Assembly (NCBI RefSeq): GCF_900231165.1
Contig: NZ_LT960614.1
Span: forward strand, 2,478,550 to 2,542,549
DNA from: Hartmannibacter diazotrophicus
Lineage (GTDB): Bacteria > Pseudomonadota > Alphaproteobacteria > Rhizobiales > Pleomorphomonadaceae
Length of the DNA stretch: 64,000 nucleotides
Direction: 5' to 3'
Made by a program: the position numbers and the translations under genes. Numbering within the stretch: the first letter of the stretch is position 1; each line of letters starts with the position of its first letter. The notes under the pieces were generated by a model that was not told the origin of the DNA, made no database searches, and was given only the letters and a program-made list of their open reading frames with translations. Of this stretch, positions 42,821 to 51,948 are shown one piece after another.

Positions 42821-45535
42821 ATGAAGCGTGAACCTGATGCCTATGCCGTTCCGTCCGCCCCCGCGGTCGTGGAGACCGTCACCAGGACGACCTGTCCCTA
42901 TTGCGGCGTCGGCTGCGGCGTGATCGCGACCGTCGACGAGGGCGGCTCGGTGTCGGTGAAGGGCGATCCGGATCACCCGGCCAATTTCGGCAGGCTCTGC
43001 TCCAAAGGCTCCGCACTGGCCGAAACGCTGTCGCTGGATGACCGGCTGCTGCACCCGGAGGTCGGCGGCATCAGGGCCTCGTGGGACGAGGCGCTCGACC
43101 TGGTCGCCGGCAAATTCGCCGAGACGATCCGGGAGCATGGACCGGACTCGGTCGCCTTCTATGGCTCCGGCCAGTTCCTGACGGAGGATTATTACGTCGC
43201 CAACAAGCTGATGAAGGGCTTCATCGGCTCCGGCAACATCGACACCAATTCGCGCCTTTGCATGGCGTCCTCCGTCGCCGGCCACAAGCGCGCCTTCGGC
43301 AGCGACACGGTTCCGGGCACCTATACGGATCTGGAAGCTGCGGATCTCGTCGTGCTCGTCGGCTCCAATCTCGCCTGGTGCCATCCGGTCGTCTTCCAGC
43401 GCATCGCGGCCGCCAAGGACAAGCGGCCGGACATGAAGGTCGTGACCGTCGATCCGCGCCGGACGGCGACCTCGGAAATCGCGGATCTCCACCTTTCCAT
43501 CGCCCCCGGCGGCGATGTCGCGCTCTTCAACGGATTGCTCGTCCATCTGACGCGGGCGGGCGCCGTCGACAGTGCCTATGTCGCCGACCACACCGTCGGC
43601 CTTACCGAGGCGCTCAACGTCGCTGCCGGGCGCAGTGCGGACCTGGAGGCCGACACCGGCCTGTCGCGCGCCGACCTTGACGCCTTCTTCGACCTCTTCG
43701 CCGGTACCGAGAAGGTCGTGACCGTCTACAGCCAAGGCGTCAACCAGTCGGTGACCGGCACGGACAAGGTCAACGCCATCATCAACTGCCACCTGCTGAC
43801 GGGCCGGATCGGGCGCGAGGGCATGGGGCCGTTCTCGATCACGGGCCAGCCGAACGCCATGGGCGGGCGCGAGGTCGGAGGTCTTGCCAACCAGCTTGCC
43901 GCCCACATGGACATCGGCAATCCTGACGACCACGACCGCGTCGGCCGCTTCTGGCAGGCGCCGGCCCTTGCACACGAGCCGGGCCTCAAGGCCGTGGACC
44001 TGTTCAAGGCTGTGGCCGACGGCAGCGTCAAGGCCGTGTGGATCATGGCCACCAACCCCGTCGACAGCCTTCCCAACGCCGACGAGGTGGCAAGGGCGCT
44101 GGAACTTTGCCCCTTCGTGGTCGTCACTGAAGTCATGAAGCAGACCGACGCGACGAAATATGCCGACGTGCTCCTGCCGGCCCTCGGCTGGGGCGAGAAG
44201 GACGGCACGGTCACCAACTCCGAGCGCCGTGTCTCGCGCCAGCGCGCCTTTCTGGACGCACCGGGCGAGGCGAGGGGCGACTGGTGGATTCTGACCGAGG
44301 TCGCCTGTCGCATGGGCTTTGCCAGCGCCTTTGCCTACGAGCGACCGGCCGACGTCTTCCGCGAGCATGCCGCGCTCTCCGGTTTCGAGAACGAGGGAAA
44401 CCGCGACTTCGATCTCTCCGGCCTTGTCGACATTGACGACAAGGCCTTCGACGAAATGCTGCCCGTCCAGTGGCCGTTCAGGGCAGGCGAGCCGACGGCA
44501 CAAGCCAGCGAAGACAAGCGCTTCTTCTCGGCGGGCCGCTTCTATACGCCCGATCGCAAGGCGCGATTCATTCCGACCGAGGTCAAGCCGCTGGCACTCG
44601 ATGCCGGCTTCGACATGCTGCTGAACACCGGCCGCGTTCGCGATCAGTGGCACACCATGACGCGCACCGGAAAGGCGGCCCGGCTCACGTCCCACATCGC
44701 CGAGCCCTTCGCCGAACTCAATCCCGTCGACGCGGATCGCCTCGGCATTCTGCCTGCCGGCCTCGTCGAGGTGACGAGCCGCTACGGACGCGCGGTCGTG
44801 CGCGCCCTCGTCACGGAGCGTCAGCGCAAGGGGAGTGTCTTCGTTCCAATGCACTGGACCGGGCAAAACTCAGCGAAGGGACGCATCGATGCGGTTGTCG
44901 CGCCGCCGACGGACCCCATATCAGGGCAGCCGGGCCTCAAGGCGACGGCCGTCAACACGAGGCCCTATGCCGCGCGGTGGTATGGCTTCGCGGTGCTGCG
45001 GGATCGCCCGGAGACGATCCCGGCCGATTATTTCGCACTTGGGCGGTCGAGGGGCGGATATCGCCTCGAACTTGCCGGGCGTGACGAGACTCTTGCGGTC
45101 GACGCCTTGTTCGATGCGCTGATTGCGCCACTTCCCGGCGATGAGCGGCTGGCCTATCATGACCGGACAAGGCACGTCAGCCGTCATGCCGTTTTCCGCA
45201 ACGGCGTCCTCGTTGCGGCGCTCTTTGTCGGGCCGGAACCGGTGGCCGCCTCGCGCAGCTATCTGGTTGATCGTCTTTCAGCCGATGCGATGGACCCGCG
45301 CGACCGCCTGAAGCTTCTCGCCGGACGAGCAGGAGCCGAGGAACCGGACAAGGGCGCGATCGTCTGTTCCTGCTTCGATGTGGGTGTGAACACGATCACC
45401 GAGGCGATCCTTGCCGGAACGGCGATGACGGTCGATGCTGTAGGCAAGGCCTTGAGAGCTGGAACGAATTGTGGCTCCTGCCGGAGCGAGATCGGGAGAT
45501 TGATTGATGCGTGTTGCGTCCAGAAGACCGGCTGA
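42821..45535 (+). CDS. nasA: assimilatory nitrate reductase catalytic subunit NasA
   Basis: Mo-bis-MGD enzyme (904 aa from the ATG at 42821) reducing nitrate to nitrite in the cytoplasm. The N-terminal [4Fe-4S] site is CPYCGVGCGV plus RLCSKG. The body shows molybdopterin oxidoreductase features such as YGSGQFLTEDYYVANKL and GREGMGPFSITGQPNAMGGREVGG. A C-terminal molydopterin-binding domain is followed by a BFD-like [2Fe-2S] module (CSCFDVG...NCGSC), as in Klebsiella NasA. A GTG at 42743, two bases after the nirD stop, would add 26 residues; the choice is uncertain. The 3' end overlaps cysG by 29 bases. Confidence 0.93.
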   Translation: MKREPDAYAVPSAPAVVETVTRTTCPYCGVGCGVIATVDEGGSVSVKGDPDHPANFGRLCSKGSALAETLSLDDRLLHPEVGGIRASWDEALDLVAGKFAETIREHGPDSVAFYGSGQFLTEDYYVANKLMKGFIGSGNIDTNSRLCMASSVAGHKRAFGSDTVPGTYTDLEAADLVVLVGSNLAWCHPVVFQRIAAAKDKRPDMKVVTVDPRRTATSEIADLHLSIAPGGDVALFNGLLVHLTRAGAVDSAYVADHTVGLTEALNVAAGRSADLEADTGLSRADLDAFFDLFAGTEKVVTVYSQGVNQSVTGTDKVNAIINCHLLTGRIGREGMGPFSITGQPNAMGGREVGGLANQLAAHMDIGNPDDHDRVGRFWQAPALAHEPGLKAVDLFKAVADGSVKAVWIMATNPVDSLPNADEVARALELCPFVVVTEVMKQTDATKYADVLLPALGWGEKDGTVTNSERRVSRQRAFLDAPGEARGDWWILTEVACRMGFASAFAYERPADVFREHAALSGFENEGNRDFDLSGLVDIDDKAFDEMLPVQWPFRAGEPTAQASEDKRFFSAGRFYTPDRKARFIPTEVKPLALDAGFDMLLNTGRVRDQWHTMTRTGKAARLTSHIAEPFAELNPVDADRLGILPAGLVEVTSRYGRAVVRALVTERQRKGSVFVPMHWTGQNSAKGRIDAVVAPPTDPISGQPGLKATAVNTRPYAARWYGFAVLRDRPETIPADYFALGRSRGGYRLELAGRDETLAVDALFDALIAPLPGDERLAYHDRTRHVSRHAVFRNGVLVAALFVGPEPVAASRSYLVDRLSADAMDPRDRLKLLAGRAGAEEPDKGAIVCSCFDVGVNTITEAILAGTAMTVDAVGKALRAGTNCGSCRSEIGRLIDACCVQKTG

Positions 45536-46988
45536 GGCTGCGCCCGCCCGCATGGGGCCGTTGGCGACGCTGCCGGTTTTCCTTGGCCTCAGGGGCCAGC
45601 GCGCCGTTGTCGTCGGTGGATCGGCCGCCGCGGCATGGAAGGCGGAACTGCTGGCCGCCGCAGGTGCACGCGTCGAGGTCTATGCCGAATCCCTTGAGGA
45701 CGAAATGGCCTCGCTGCTGCGCATTGGCGCAGCGGCCGGTTCGCTCGTTCACGCCGGCCAGCATTGGTCCGGCGAAACGTTGAACGGCGCCCGCATTGCG
45801 ATCTGCGATGCCGAGACCGACGAGGAAGCTGCCGCCTTTGTCGAGGCGGCCCAAGCGGCTGGCGTTCCGTGGAACGTCATCGACAGGCCGGAATTCTGCT
45901 CCTTCCAGTTTGGCTCCATCGTCAACCGCTCGCCGGTCGTCATCGGCATCTCGACCGATGGCGCAGCGCCGATTCTCGGACAGGCGATCCGCCGCCGTAT
46001 CGAAACCCTCATCCCGCAAACGCTTGCGCTCTGGGCCGGACTCGCCGCCCGCGTGCGCGAAGGCGTCACCAGCGCATTGCAGCCGGGTGCCCAACGGCGC
46101 AAGTTCTGGGAAGCCTTCGCCGAACGTTCCTTTGGAGCCGCTCCACCAGAGGAGAGCGACGCCCTGGTGTCGTCCTTGCTGGACGCGGCAACGAACGAAG
46201 CCCCCCACGGCGGCGGGCGCGTCACCATCGTGGGCGCGGGGCCGGGCGATGCCGAGTTCCTGACCATCAAGGCCGTTCGCGCCCTGCAGTCGGCCGACGT
46301 CATCCTCTTCGACGACCTCGTTTCCGACGACGTGCTGGAACTTGCCCGCCGCGAAGCCAAGCGCATGCTCGTCGGCAAGCGGGGAGGGCGCGCCTCCTGC
46401 CGTCAGGAGGACATCAACGACCTGATGGTGACTCTCGCGCGCCAGGGACGCCACGTGGTGCGCCTCAAGTCAGGCGACCCGATGATCTTCGGCCGCGCCG
46501 GCGAGGAGATTGCGGAGCTGTCGGACGCCGGTATTCCGGTGGACGTCGTGCCGGGAATCACGGCGGGCATCGCGCTCGCCTCCACCCTCGGCATTTCCCT
46601 CACCCACCGTGACCTTGCCCATTCGGTTCGCTTCGTCACCGGCCATGCCCGCGACGGCCGGCTTCCCGAAAAGCTCGACTGGAAGGGGCTCGCCGATCCG
46701 GAAACGACGCTCGTCGTCTATATGGGCGGCAGAACCTCGCGTGACCTCGCCAACCGACTGATTTCGGAAGGCCGCTCGCCGTCGACGCCCGTCGTGGTCG
46801 CCGAGGCCATTTCCCGTCCCGACCAGCGCCTGCGCCACATGACGCTCGACGATCTCGCCGATGGCCAGATCGCTCCGCCAGAAGCGCCGCTCTTGCTCGG
46901 AATAGGGGCCGTCTTCCGGCGCACCAGTGCGCAGGAGCTGTCCTCCGATGTCTCCGATCGCGCCCTGACCGGCAGTTCCAGTCACTGA
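45507..46988 (+). CDS. cysG: siroheme synthase CysG
   Basis: Multifunctional enzyme (493 aa) making the siroheme that NirB requires. The N-terminal half (about 15-215) is the precorrin-2 dehydrogenase/ferrochelatase module with LRGQRAVVVGGSAAAAWK. The C-terminal half is uroporphyrinogen-III C-methyltransferase with VTIVGAGPGDAEFLTIKA, LVGKRGG, VVRLKSGDPMIFGRAGEE and a PGIT(A)G motif. ATG at 45507 has GGGAG 8 bases upstream; a later ATG at 45552 would avoid overlap with nasA. Last gene of the nitrate operon, convergent with the ceramidase-family gene. Confidence 0.93.
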   Translation: MRVASRRPAEAAPARMGPLATLPVFLGLRGQRAVVVGGSAAAAWKAELLAAAGARVEVYAESLEDEMASLLRIGAAAGSLVHAGQHWSGETLNGARIAICDAETDEEAAAFVEAAQAAGVPWNVIDRPEFCSFQFGSIVNRSPVVIGISTDGAAPILGQAIRRRIETLIPQTLALWAGLAARVREGVTSALQPGAQRRKFWEAFAERSFGAAPPEESDALVSSLLDAATNEAPHGGGRVTIVGAGPGDAEFLTIKAVRALQSADVILFDDLVSDDVLELARREAKRMLVGKRGGRASCRQEDINDLMVTLARQGRHVVRLKSGDPMIFGRAGEEIAELSDAGIPVDVVPGITAGIALASTLGISLTHRDLAHSVRFVTGHARDGRLPEKLDWKGLADPETTLVVYMGGRTSRDLANRLISEGRSPSTPVVVAEAISRPDQRLRHMTLDDLADGQIAPPEAPLLLGIGAVFRRTSAQELSSDVSDRALTGSSSH

Positions 46989-46994
46989 CACCCG

Positions 46995-47657
46995 TCAGGC
47001 TCTTGCTTTGACGCCATGCCGCGCGGCTGCGACGAGCAGCACGCCCAGCATCGTGCCGTTGAGCAGGTGCCAGAAGACATGCGTGCCGAGCGGCCAATCC
47101 TCACAAACGGCAATGTCGACCGTTCGAAAGGCGAGTGAGACAAGGAAAATGGCCGTCGCCGCAAGGATATAGCGCGCGGCGGCATGCCGGGCGAGGCTGA
47201 GTGCGGCCGAGAAGACGACGAGACCGAGGATCGCCGGTAGATACTGCAGGCTGCCGTTCAATGTCCCGGAACCGTCTCCCGGCACGATGGCCATGACGCC
47301 AAAGGCCACGACGATGGCGATCGCCATGGTGCGGGCGACGCGGAGCCACGACTGGCCGAAAAAGCGCCGGAGCGCAAAGACGATATAGAGGACCACGAAG
47401 CTCCAGATCGGAATCACGTCGGCAAGACCGGTGAGCCGATTGGCAAAGGTGTGAAAGAGAAACGATCCGATACCGACCACGATGACGCCGGCTGAAAGAA
47501 GGGCAACGAAGCCGTCGCGCGCATGCCGCGCGTTGAGCCAGAGGCCGAGGAGCCCCGCCAGGACGAAGGACAGGTTCGACAGGGCATTGAGCGGTTCGGC
47601 CCAGAATCCGGGCCCGAGCCGCTCGCAATAGATGTCAACGGGCTGCCAAAGATCCAT
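46995..47657 (-). CDS. ceramidase-family (CREST) integral membrane protein
   Basis: 220 residues with about seven hydrophobic segments. Conserved polar residues expected of the CREST membrane hydrolases are visible: NALSNLSF, GSFLFHTFAN (Ser and His), LADVIPIWSF (Asp) and GTHVFWHLLNG (paired His). These would form the zinc site of alkaline-ceramidase-like enzymes. Bacterial members are poorly characterised; the substrate may be a sphingolipid or another amide or ester lipid. It is convergent with cysG with only 6 bp between stops. Confidence 0.85.
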   Translation of the reverse strand: MDLWQPVDIYCERLGPGFWAEPLNALSNLSFVLAGLLGLWLNARHARDGFVALLSAGVIVVGIGSFLFHTFANRLTGLADVIPIWSFVVLYIVFALRRFFGQSWLRVARTMAIAIVVAFGVMAIVPGDGSGTLNGSLQYLPAILGLVVFSAALSLARHAAARYILAATAIFLVSLAFRTVDIAVCEDWPLGTHVFWHLLNGTMLGVLLVAAARHGVKARA

Positions 47658-47849
47658 GTCCCCCGGAATCCTCTCTCCATCATGTCCCGGTCACGCCGGG
47701 TTGATAAATCTCGCGCCCAAGTCCATATGCTGGAACAAATCCAATCTCACGTATCCGCATTTCATCAGAATGTCGTTGTCATGCATGCCCCTCGGGTTCT
47801 GAGGCGAGCACATGGGCACTCGCGGAACTTCTTTTGAGGGACAAGCCGA

Positions 47850-49763
47850 ATGGCCGAAGGCAAGACCACCGCCAAGGTGAACGCCGACGAAGGAACGCTG
47901 ATCGAGACCATCCGCAATCTCTGGCCCTATATCTGGCCGTCGAACCGGACGGATCTGAAGGTCCGCGTCGTCCTCTCCTTCGCCGCCCTGATCATCGCCA
48001 AGATTGTCACCGTCCTCGTTCCCTACACCTACAAGTGGGCGACGGATGCTCTGACGCCGGGAGGCATGGACCAGCAGACGCAGACCATCCTGATGGTCTC
48101 GGCCCCCGTGATGCTCGTTGCTGCCTATGGCGTCGGACGGATCTTGCTCAACGCCTTCAATCAGCTTCGTGACGCGATCTTCGCCAAGGTCAGCCAGCAC
48201 GCGGTGCGCACCCTTGCGTTCAAGACCTTCGTGCACCTGCACCAGCTCTCGCTGCGCTTCCATCTGCAAAGACGGACCGGCGGCCTGTCGCGAGTCATCG
48301 AGCGCGGCGTGAAGGGTATCGAGACCATTACCCGCTTCACGATCCTCGGCGCGCTGCCGACGGCCATCGAATTCGCCTTTGTCGCGGCGGTCATCTGGTG
48401 GCAGTTCAACTGGATCTATCTCGTCGTCGTCGCGGTGACGCTTTGGCTTTATGTCTGGTACTCGGTGAAGGTGACGAATGCGCGCATCACTATTCGGCGC
48501 CGGATGAACGCGGCCGACACCGAAGCGAACACCAAGGCGATCGACTCGCTGCTCAATTTCGAAACGGTCAAGTATTTCGGCAACGAGACGATGGAGGCCC
48601 ATCGTTTCGATGAATCGATGGCCATCTACGAGAAGGCCGCGACCGAGACGAACACATCGCTGGCGCGCCTCAACAACGGCCAGACGATCATCTTCAGTGT
48701 GGGCATGACCATCTGCATGGCCATGTCGGCCCAGGCAGTGCTGAATGGAACTCAGACACTGGGCGATTTCGTCCTCATCAATTCGCTGCTCATGCAGCTC
48801 GCCATCCCGCTCAATTTCATCGGCATGCTCTATCGCGAGATCCGGCAGTCCATCGCCGACATCGAGCAGATGTTCCAGCTTCTCGATCAGCCGGCGGAAA
48901 TCGTAGACAGTCCCAATGCGGTGCCGCTGAAGGTGAACGGCGGCACCGTCACTTTCGATAATGTGGTCTTCGCCTACGATCCGGACCGGGTCATCCTGAA
49001 GGGCGTTTCCTTCGAGGTTCCGGCCGGCAAGACGGTGGCGATCGTCGGCCCGTCGGGTGCCGGCAAGTCGACCATGTCGCGCCTTCTTTTCCGCTTCTAC
49101 GATGTCACAAGCGGACGCGTCATGATTGACGGGCAGGATGTGCGGGACGTGACGCAGCAGTCGTTGCGCACGGCGATCGGCATGGTGCCGCAGGACACGG
49201 TCCTCTTCAACGACACGATCTTCTACAACATCCGCTACGGCCGCCCGGACGCGACGGAAGAAGAGGTCTACAAGGCTGCTGAAATGGCCCAGATCGGCCA
49301 TTTCATCGAGAGCCTTCCGCAGGGCTACAAGGCGATGGTCGGCGAACGCGGCCTCAAGCTCTCGGGCGGCGAAAAGCAGCGCGTTGCGATCGCCCGCACG
49401 ATCCTGAAATCGCCGCCGATCCTGATCCTCGACGAGGCAACGTCCGCCCTCGACACGAACACCGAACGCGAGATCCAGTCGGCACTCGACCGGGTCAGCG
49501 AGAACCGCACGACTCTGGTGATCGCCCACCGGCTTTCGACCGTCGTCAATGCCGACGAGATCATTGTCCTGGAGAAGGGCCAGATCGCCGAGCGCGGAAC
49601 GCATATGGCACTGATCGCCAAAGGCGGGCTCTACGCCACGATGTGGAACCGCCAGCGCGAGGCGGCGGAGGCCGAGGACCGGTTGAGGGCGGCGCGGGAG
49701 CACGACGATCTCGGCATCATCACCCGCGGCGCGCGGGCCGAAGACCTCGCCATTTCGGAATAA
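47850..49763 (+). CDS. Atm1-type ABC exporter (ABCB7/HMT1-like half transporter)
   Basis: 637-residue half transporter with a six-helix membrane domain (about 35-340) and C-terminal ATPase: Walker A GPSGAGKST, signature LSGGEKQRVAIARTI, Walker B LILDEATSALD and H-loop IAHRLST. The DSLLNFETVKYFGNE segment is diagnostic of the Atm1/ABCB7 subfamily, which exports glutathione-linked sulfur, iron-sulfur precursors or heavy-metal-glutathione conjugates. It forms a homodimer in the inner membrane. Monocistronic by position; no metal regulator adjoins. Confidence 0.92.
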   Translation: MAEGKTTAKVNADEGTLIETIRNLWPYIWPSNRTDLKVRVVLSFAALIIAKIVTVLVPYTYKWATDALTPGGMDQQTQTILMVSAPVMLVAAYGVGRILLNAFNQLRDAIFAKVSQHAVRTLAFKTFVHLHQLSLRFHLQRRTGGLSRVIERGVKGIETITRFTILGALPTAIEFAFVAAVIWWQFNWIYLVVVAVTLWLYVWYSVKVTNARITIRRRMNAADTEANTKAIDSLLNFETVKYFGNETMEAHRFDESMAIYEKAATETNTSLARLNNGQTIIFSVGMTICMAMSAQAVLNGTQTLGDFVLINSLLMQLAIPLNFIGMLYREIRQSIADIEQMFQLLDQPAEIVDSPNAVPLKVNGGTVTFDNVVFAYDPDRVILKGVSFEVPAGKTVAIVGPSGAGKSTMSRLLFRFYDVTSGRVMIDGQDVRDVTQQSLRTAIGMVPQDTVLFNDTIFYNIRYGRPDATEEEVYKAAEMAQIGHFIESLPQGYKAMVGERGLKLSGGEKQRVAIARTILKSPPILILDEATSALDTNTEREIQSALDRVSENRTTLVIAHRLSTVVNADEIIVLEKGQIAERGTHMALIAKGGLYATMWNRQREAAEAEDRLRAAREHDDLGIITRGARAEDLAISE

Positions 49764-49861
49764 CCGGACTCGAGCCCCAGACCCGAGCCCCGGATCGGCG
49801 CCTCGTCCATCCGCACAGCATGGCTCCAGTCGCGGGACAGGCCCACCTGCCGGGTGCCCAA

Positions 49862-49898
49862 CAACAAACCGTCGGCCTCATTTGCTGGCGGTTTGTTG
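49862..49898. repeat. perfect 10-bp inverted repeat after the Atm1 gene
   Basis: CAACAAACCG (49862-49871) and CGGTTTGTTG (49889-49898) pair exactly across a 17-base loop, 98 bp after the exporter stop and 138 bp before psd. No U-tract follows on either strand. It may be a rho-independent-like 3' end signal or an operator for psd. Confidence 0.6.
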
Positions 49899-50035
49899 CA
49901 TTGCAGCCTTGAGAGCCGGCCCGCGACGTGCCAAACGTGGCGGAACTCGAAAATCGGCCTCGGACAAGGGGCCGTACGCGGTGTCCGGTGACGAACGTCG
50001 CCGGCAGTGCTGCGCAGGGGAGAATACAGGGGCCA

Positions 50036-50737
50036 ATGTCCGTCGCTCAGTCCATCAAGAACGCGATTCCGCCGATCCATCCGGAAGGCCATCGCTTCAT
50101 TGCGATCTTCGCTGTCCTGACGCTCATTCTCGGGTGGTTCATCGGACCGCTGTTCTGGATCGGCCTTGCGCTGACCATATGGTGCGCGCTGTTCTTCCGC
50201 GACCCCATCCGCGTGACGCCGGTGGCGCCCGATCTCGTCATCAGCCCCGCCGACGGGCGCATTTCGGATATCGGCCTTGCCACGCCGCCGAAGGAGCTCA
50301 ATCTCGGCGACGTGCCGCTCCTGCGCATCTGCGTCTTCATGAACGTGTTCGACGTCCATGTGAACCGGACTCCCGTGAGCGGCCGGATCACCCGCGTTGC
50401 CTACAAGGCCGGCAAGTTCCTCAACGCCGAACTCGACAAGGCCAGCGAGGACAACGAGCGCAACGGCATCGTCGTCACCATGGAAGACGGCAGGCAGATC
50501 GGCGTCGTGCAGATCGCCGGACTGATCGCACGGCGCATCGTCATGTTCTCGCGCGAGGGCGACAGCCTGGTCATGGGCGACCGCTTCGGTCTCATCCGCT
50601 TCGGATCGCGGGTCGATGTCTACCTGCCGACGGCTGCCGGCGCGCGGGTTGCCGTCGGTCAGAAGGTCTATGCGGGGGAATCGGTGCTTGCCTCGCTCTC
50701 GGGCCGCGATCCCATGCCCGTCGTGCGGATAGGGTAG
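50036..50737 (+). CDS. psd: phosphatidylserine decarboxylase proenzyme, short form
   Basis: Pyruvoyl-dependent enzyme (233 aa) converting phosphatidylserine to phosphatidylethanolamine at the inner membrane. Two hydrophobic segments lie near 22-52, then [11 protein letters not shown] and [11 protein letters not shown] typical of the Psd-A family. Self-cleavage should occur at G190-S191 in [11 protein letters not shown], the serine becoming the pyruvoyl group. The ATG at 50036 gives the usual family N-terminus; an open frame of 36 codons upstream is not supported. PssA, the preceding pathway step, starts 4 bp downstream. Confidence 0.93.
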   Translation: MSVAQSIKNAIPPIHPEGHRFIAIFAVLTLILGWFIGPLFWIGLALTIWCALFFRDPIRVTPVAPDLVISPADGRISDIGLATPPKELNLGDVPLLRICVFMNVFDVHVNRTPVSGRITRVAYKAGKFLNAELDKASEDNERNGIVVTMEDGRQIGVVQIAGLIARRIVMFSREGDSLVMGDRFGLIRFGSRVDVYLPTAAGARVAVGQKVYAGESVLASLSGRDPMPVVRIG

Positions 50738-50741
50738 AACG

Positions 50742-51644
50742 ATGTCCAGTTTCTTTCCGCCCTTCGACCCGTTCGACAAGGACAAGGACGAGGCAGACCG
50801 CCGGCGCCGCCGGGGACGCGGCCGGCTTCCCATTCGTCTGGTGGTGCCCAACCTCATCACGTTGCTGGCTCTATGCCTTGGCCTCACCGCCATACGGATG
50901 GCATTCGAAGGACGATACGAGCAAGCGGTTGGCGCCATCGTACTCGCAGCGCTTCTCGACGGTCTCGATGGCCGCATTGCCCGGTTCCTGAAAGCGACGT
51001 CGCGCTTTGGCGCGGAACTCGATTCGCTGTCGGATTTCGTCAGCTTCGGCTGCGCGCCCGCGCTCGTTCTCTACAGCTGGTCGCTGCATGACGTGCGCTC
51101 CTTCGGCTGGATCGCCGCATTGCTCTTTGCCATTGCCGCCGCGCTTCGCCTGGCACGCTTCAACGTCATGCTGCTATCGGACGACAAGCCCGCCTGGCAG
51201 GCGAATTTCTTCGTCGGTGTGCCCGCACCGGCCGGAGCCATTGCCGTTCTTCTGCCCGTGACGCTGGCGCAGGTCGACCGCATCTTCGTGCCGCCGGCGA
51301 TCGCCGCTCCCCTCGTCGCCGCCTATGTCATCCTCATCGGCGTCCTGATGGTCAGCCGCGTGCCGACCTTTTCCGGCAAGAAGATGGGCGGCATCCGGCG
51401 TGACCTCGTCGTGCCGCTCTTCGTGCTCTTCGTTCTTCTTGCCGGCCTCACGGTCAATTTCCCCTTCGAGATGCTGGCCATCGTCACCGTGATCTATCTG
51501 GCCTGCATTCCGCTCGGCTGGAGGGCCTGGAACAGGTTGTCCAGCCTGCATGGCGTCGTCGACGAGGATGTCATCGGCGATCTCGGCGATGACGCGATTG
51601 ACGAAGATTTCGACGGTCCGCCGGAAGACGACAAGGCGCGTTGA
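50742..51644 (+). CDS. pssA: CDP-diacylglycerol-serine O-phosphatidyltransferase PssA
   Basis: 300-residue membrane CDP-alcohol phosphatidyltransferase making phosphatidylserine from CDP-diacylglycerol and serine. The signature DG-x2-AR-x8-G-x3-D-x3-D appears as DGLDGRIARFLK...FGAELDSLSD. About eight hydrophobic segments follow. An acidic C-terminal tail (VVDEDVIGDLGDDAIDEDFDG) is soluble. It is translationally close to psd (4-bp gap), so one operon supplies both steps to phosphatidylethanolamine. Confidence 0.94.
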   Translation: MSSFFPPFDPFDKDKDEADRRRRRGRGRLPIRLVVPNLITLLALCLGLTAIRMAFEGRYEQAVGAIVLAALLDGLDGRIARFLKATSRFGAELDSLSDFVSFGCAPALVLYSWSLHDVRSFGWIAALLFAIAAALRLARFNVMLLSDDKPAWQANFFVGVPAPAGAIAVLLPVTLAQVDRIFVPPAIAAPLVAAYVILIGVLMVSRVPTFSGKKMGGIRRDLVVPLFVLFVLLAGLTVNFPFEMLAIVTVIYLACIPLGWRAWNRLSSLHGVVDEDVIGDLGDDAIDEDFDGPPEDDKAR

Positions 51645-51948
51645 AACGCACCGGTGTCGGAATGACTTTCACCGCCGGCGCTCAGATCGCGTTGCGAAGA
51701 CGTCGAGAAGCGGTTTTATTTGTGGACAAATCAATCCGGTGACATGAACCTGACGTCCATCCGTTCAAAATCGGGCGGTCCGGCGTTAGCGAAGACGGGT
51801 CGTGGCTGATCCGCTTCGGCGAGCAAGATGCTGCACGGGGAACGGACGACAGGGACAGCACTGTCCGGCGTCCGGCAAGAAAAGCGGCATTCGGGTCAGA
51901 AGATCATTCAATCGGAACCATTGGAAGGTTTGGCGATCGGGGGCGTCT
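51645..51948. other. intergenic region between pssA and the BTAD regulator
   Basis: 304 bp. A purine-rich GGGGG at 51939-51943 is the ribosome site of the regulator. No terminator with U-tract, dyad or small gene could be supported; a promoter for the regulator presumably lies here. Confidence 0.5.

Noticed and set aside
42611-44866. A 751-codon antisense frame over nasA
   Set aside because: It mirrors the nasA codon pattern; no recognisable domain.
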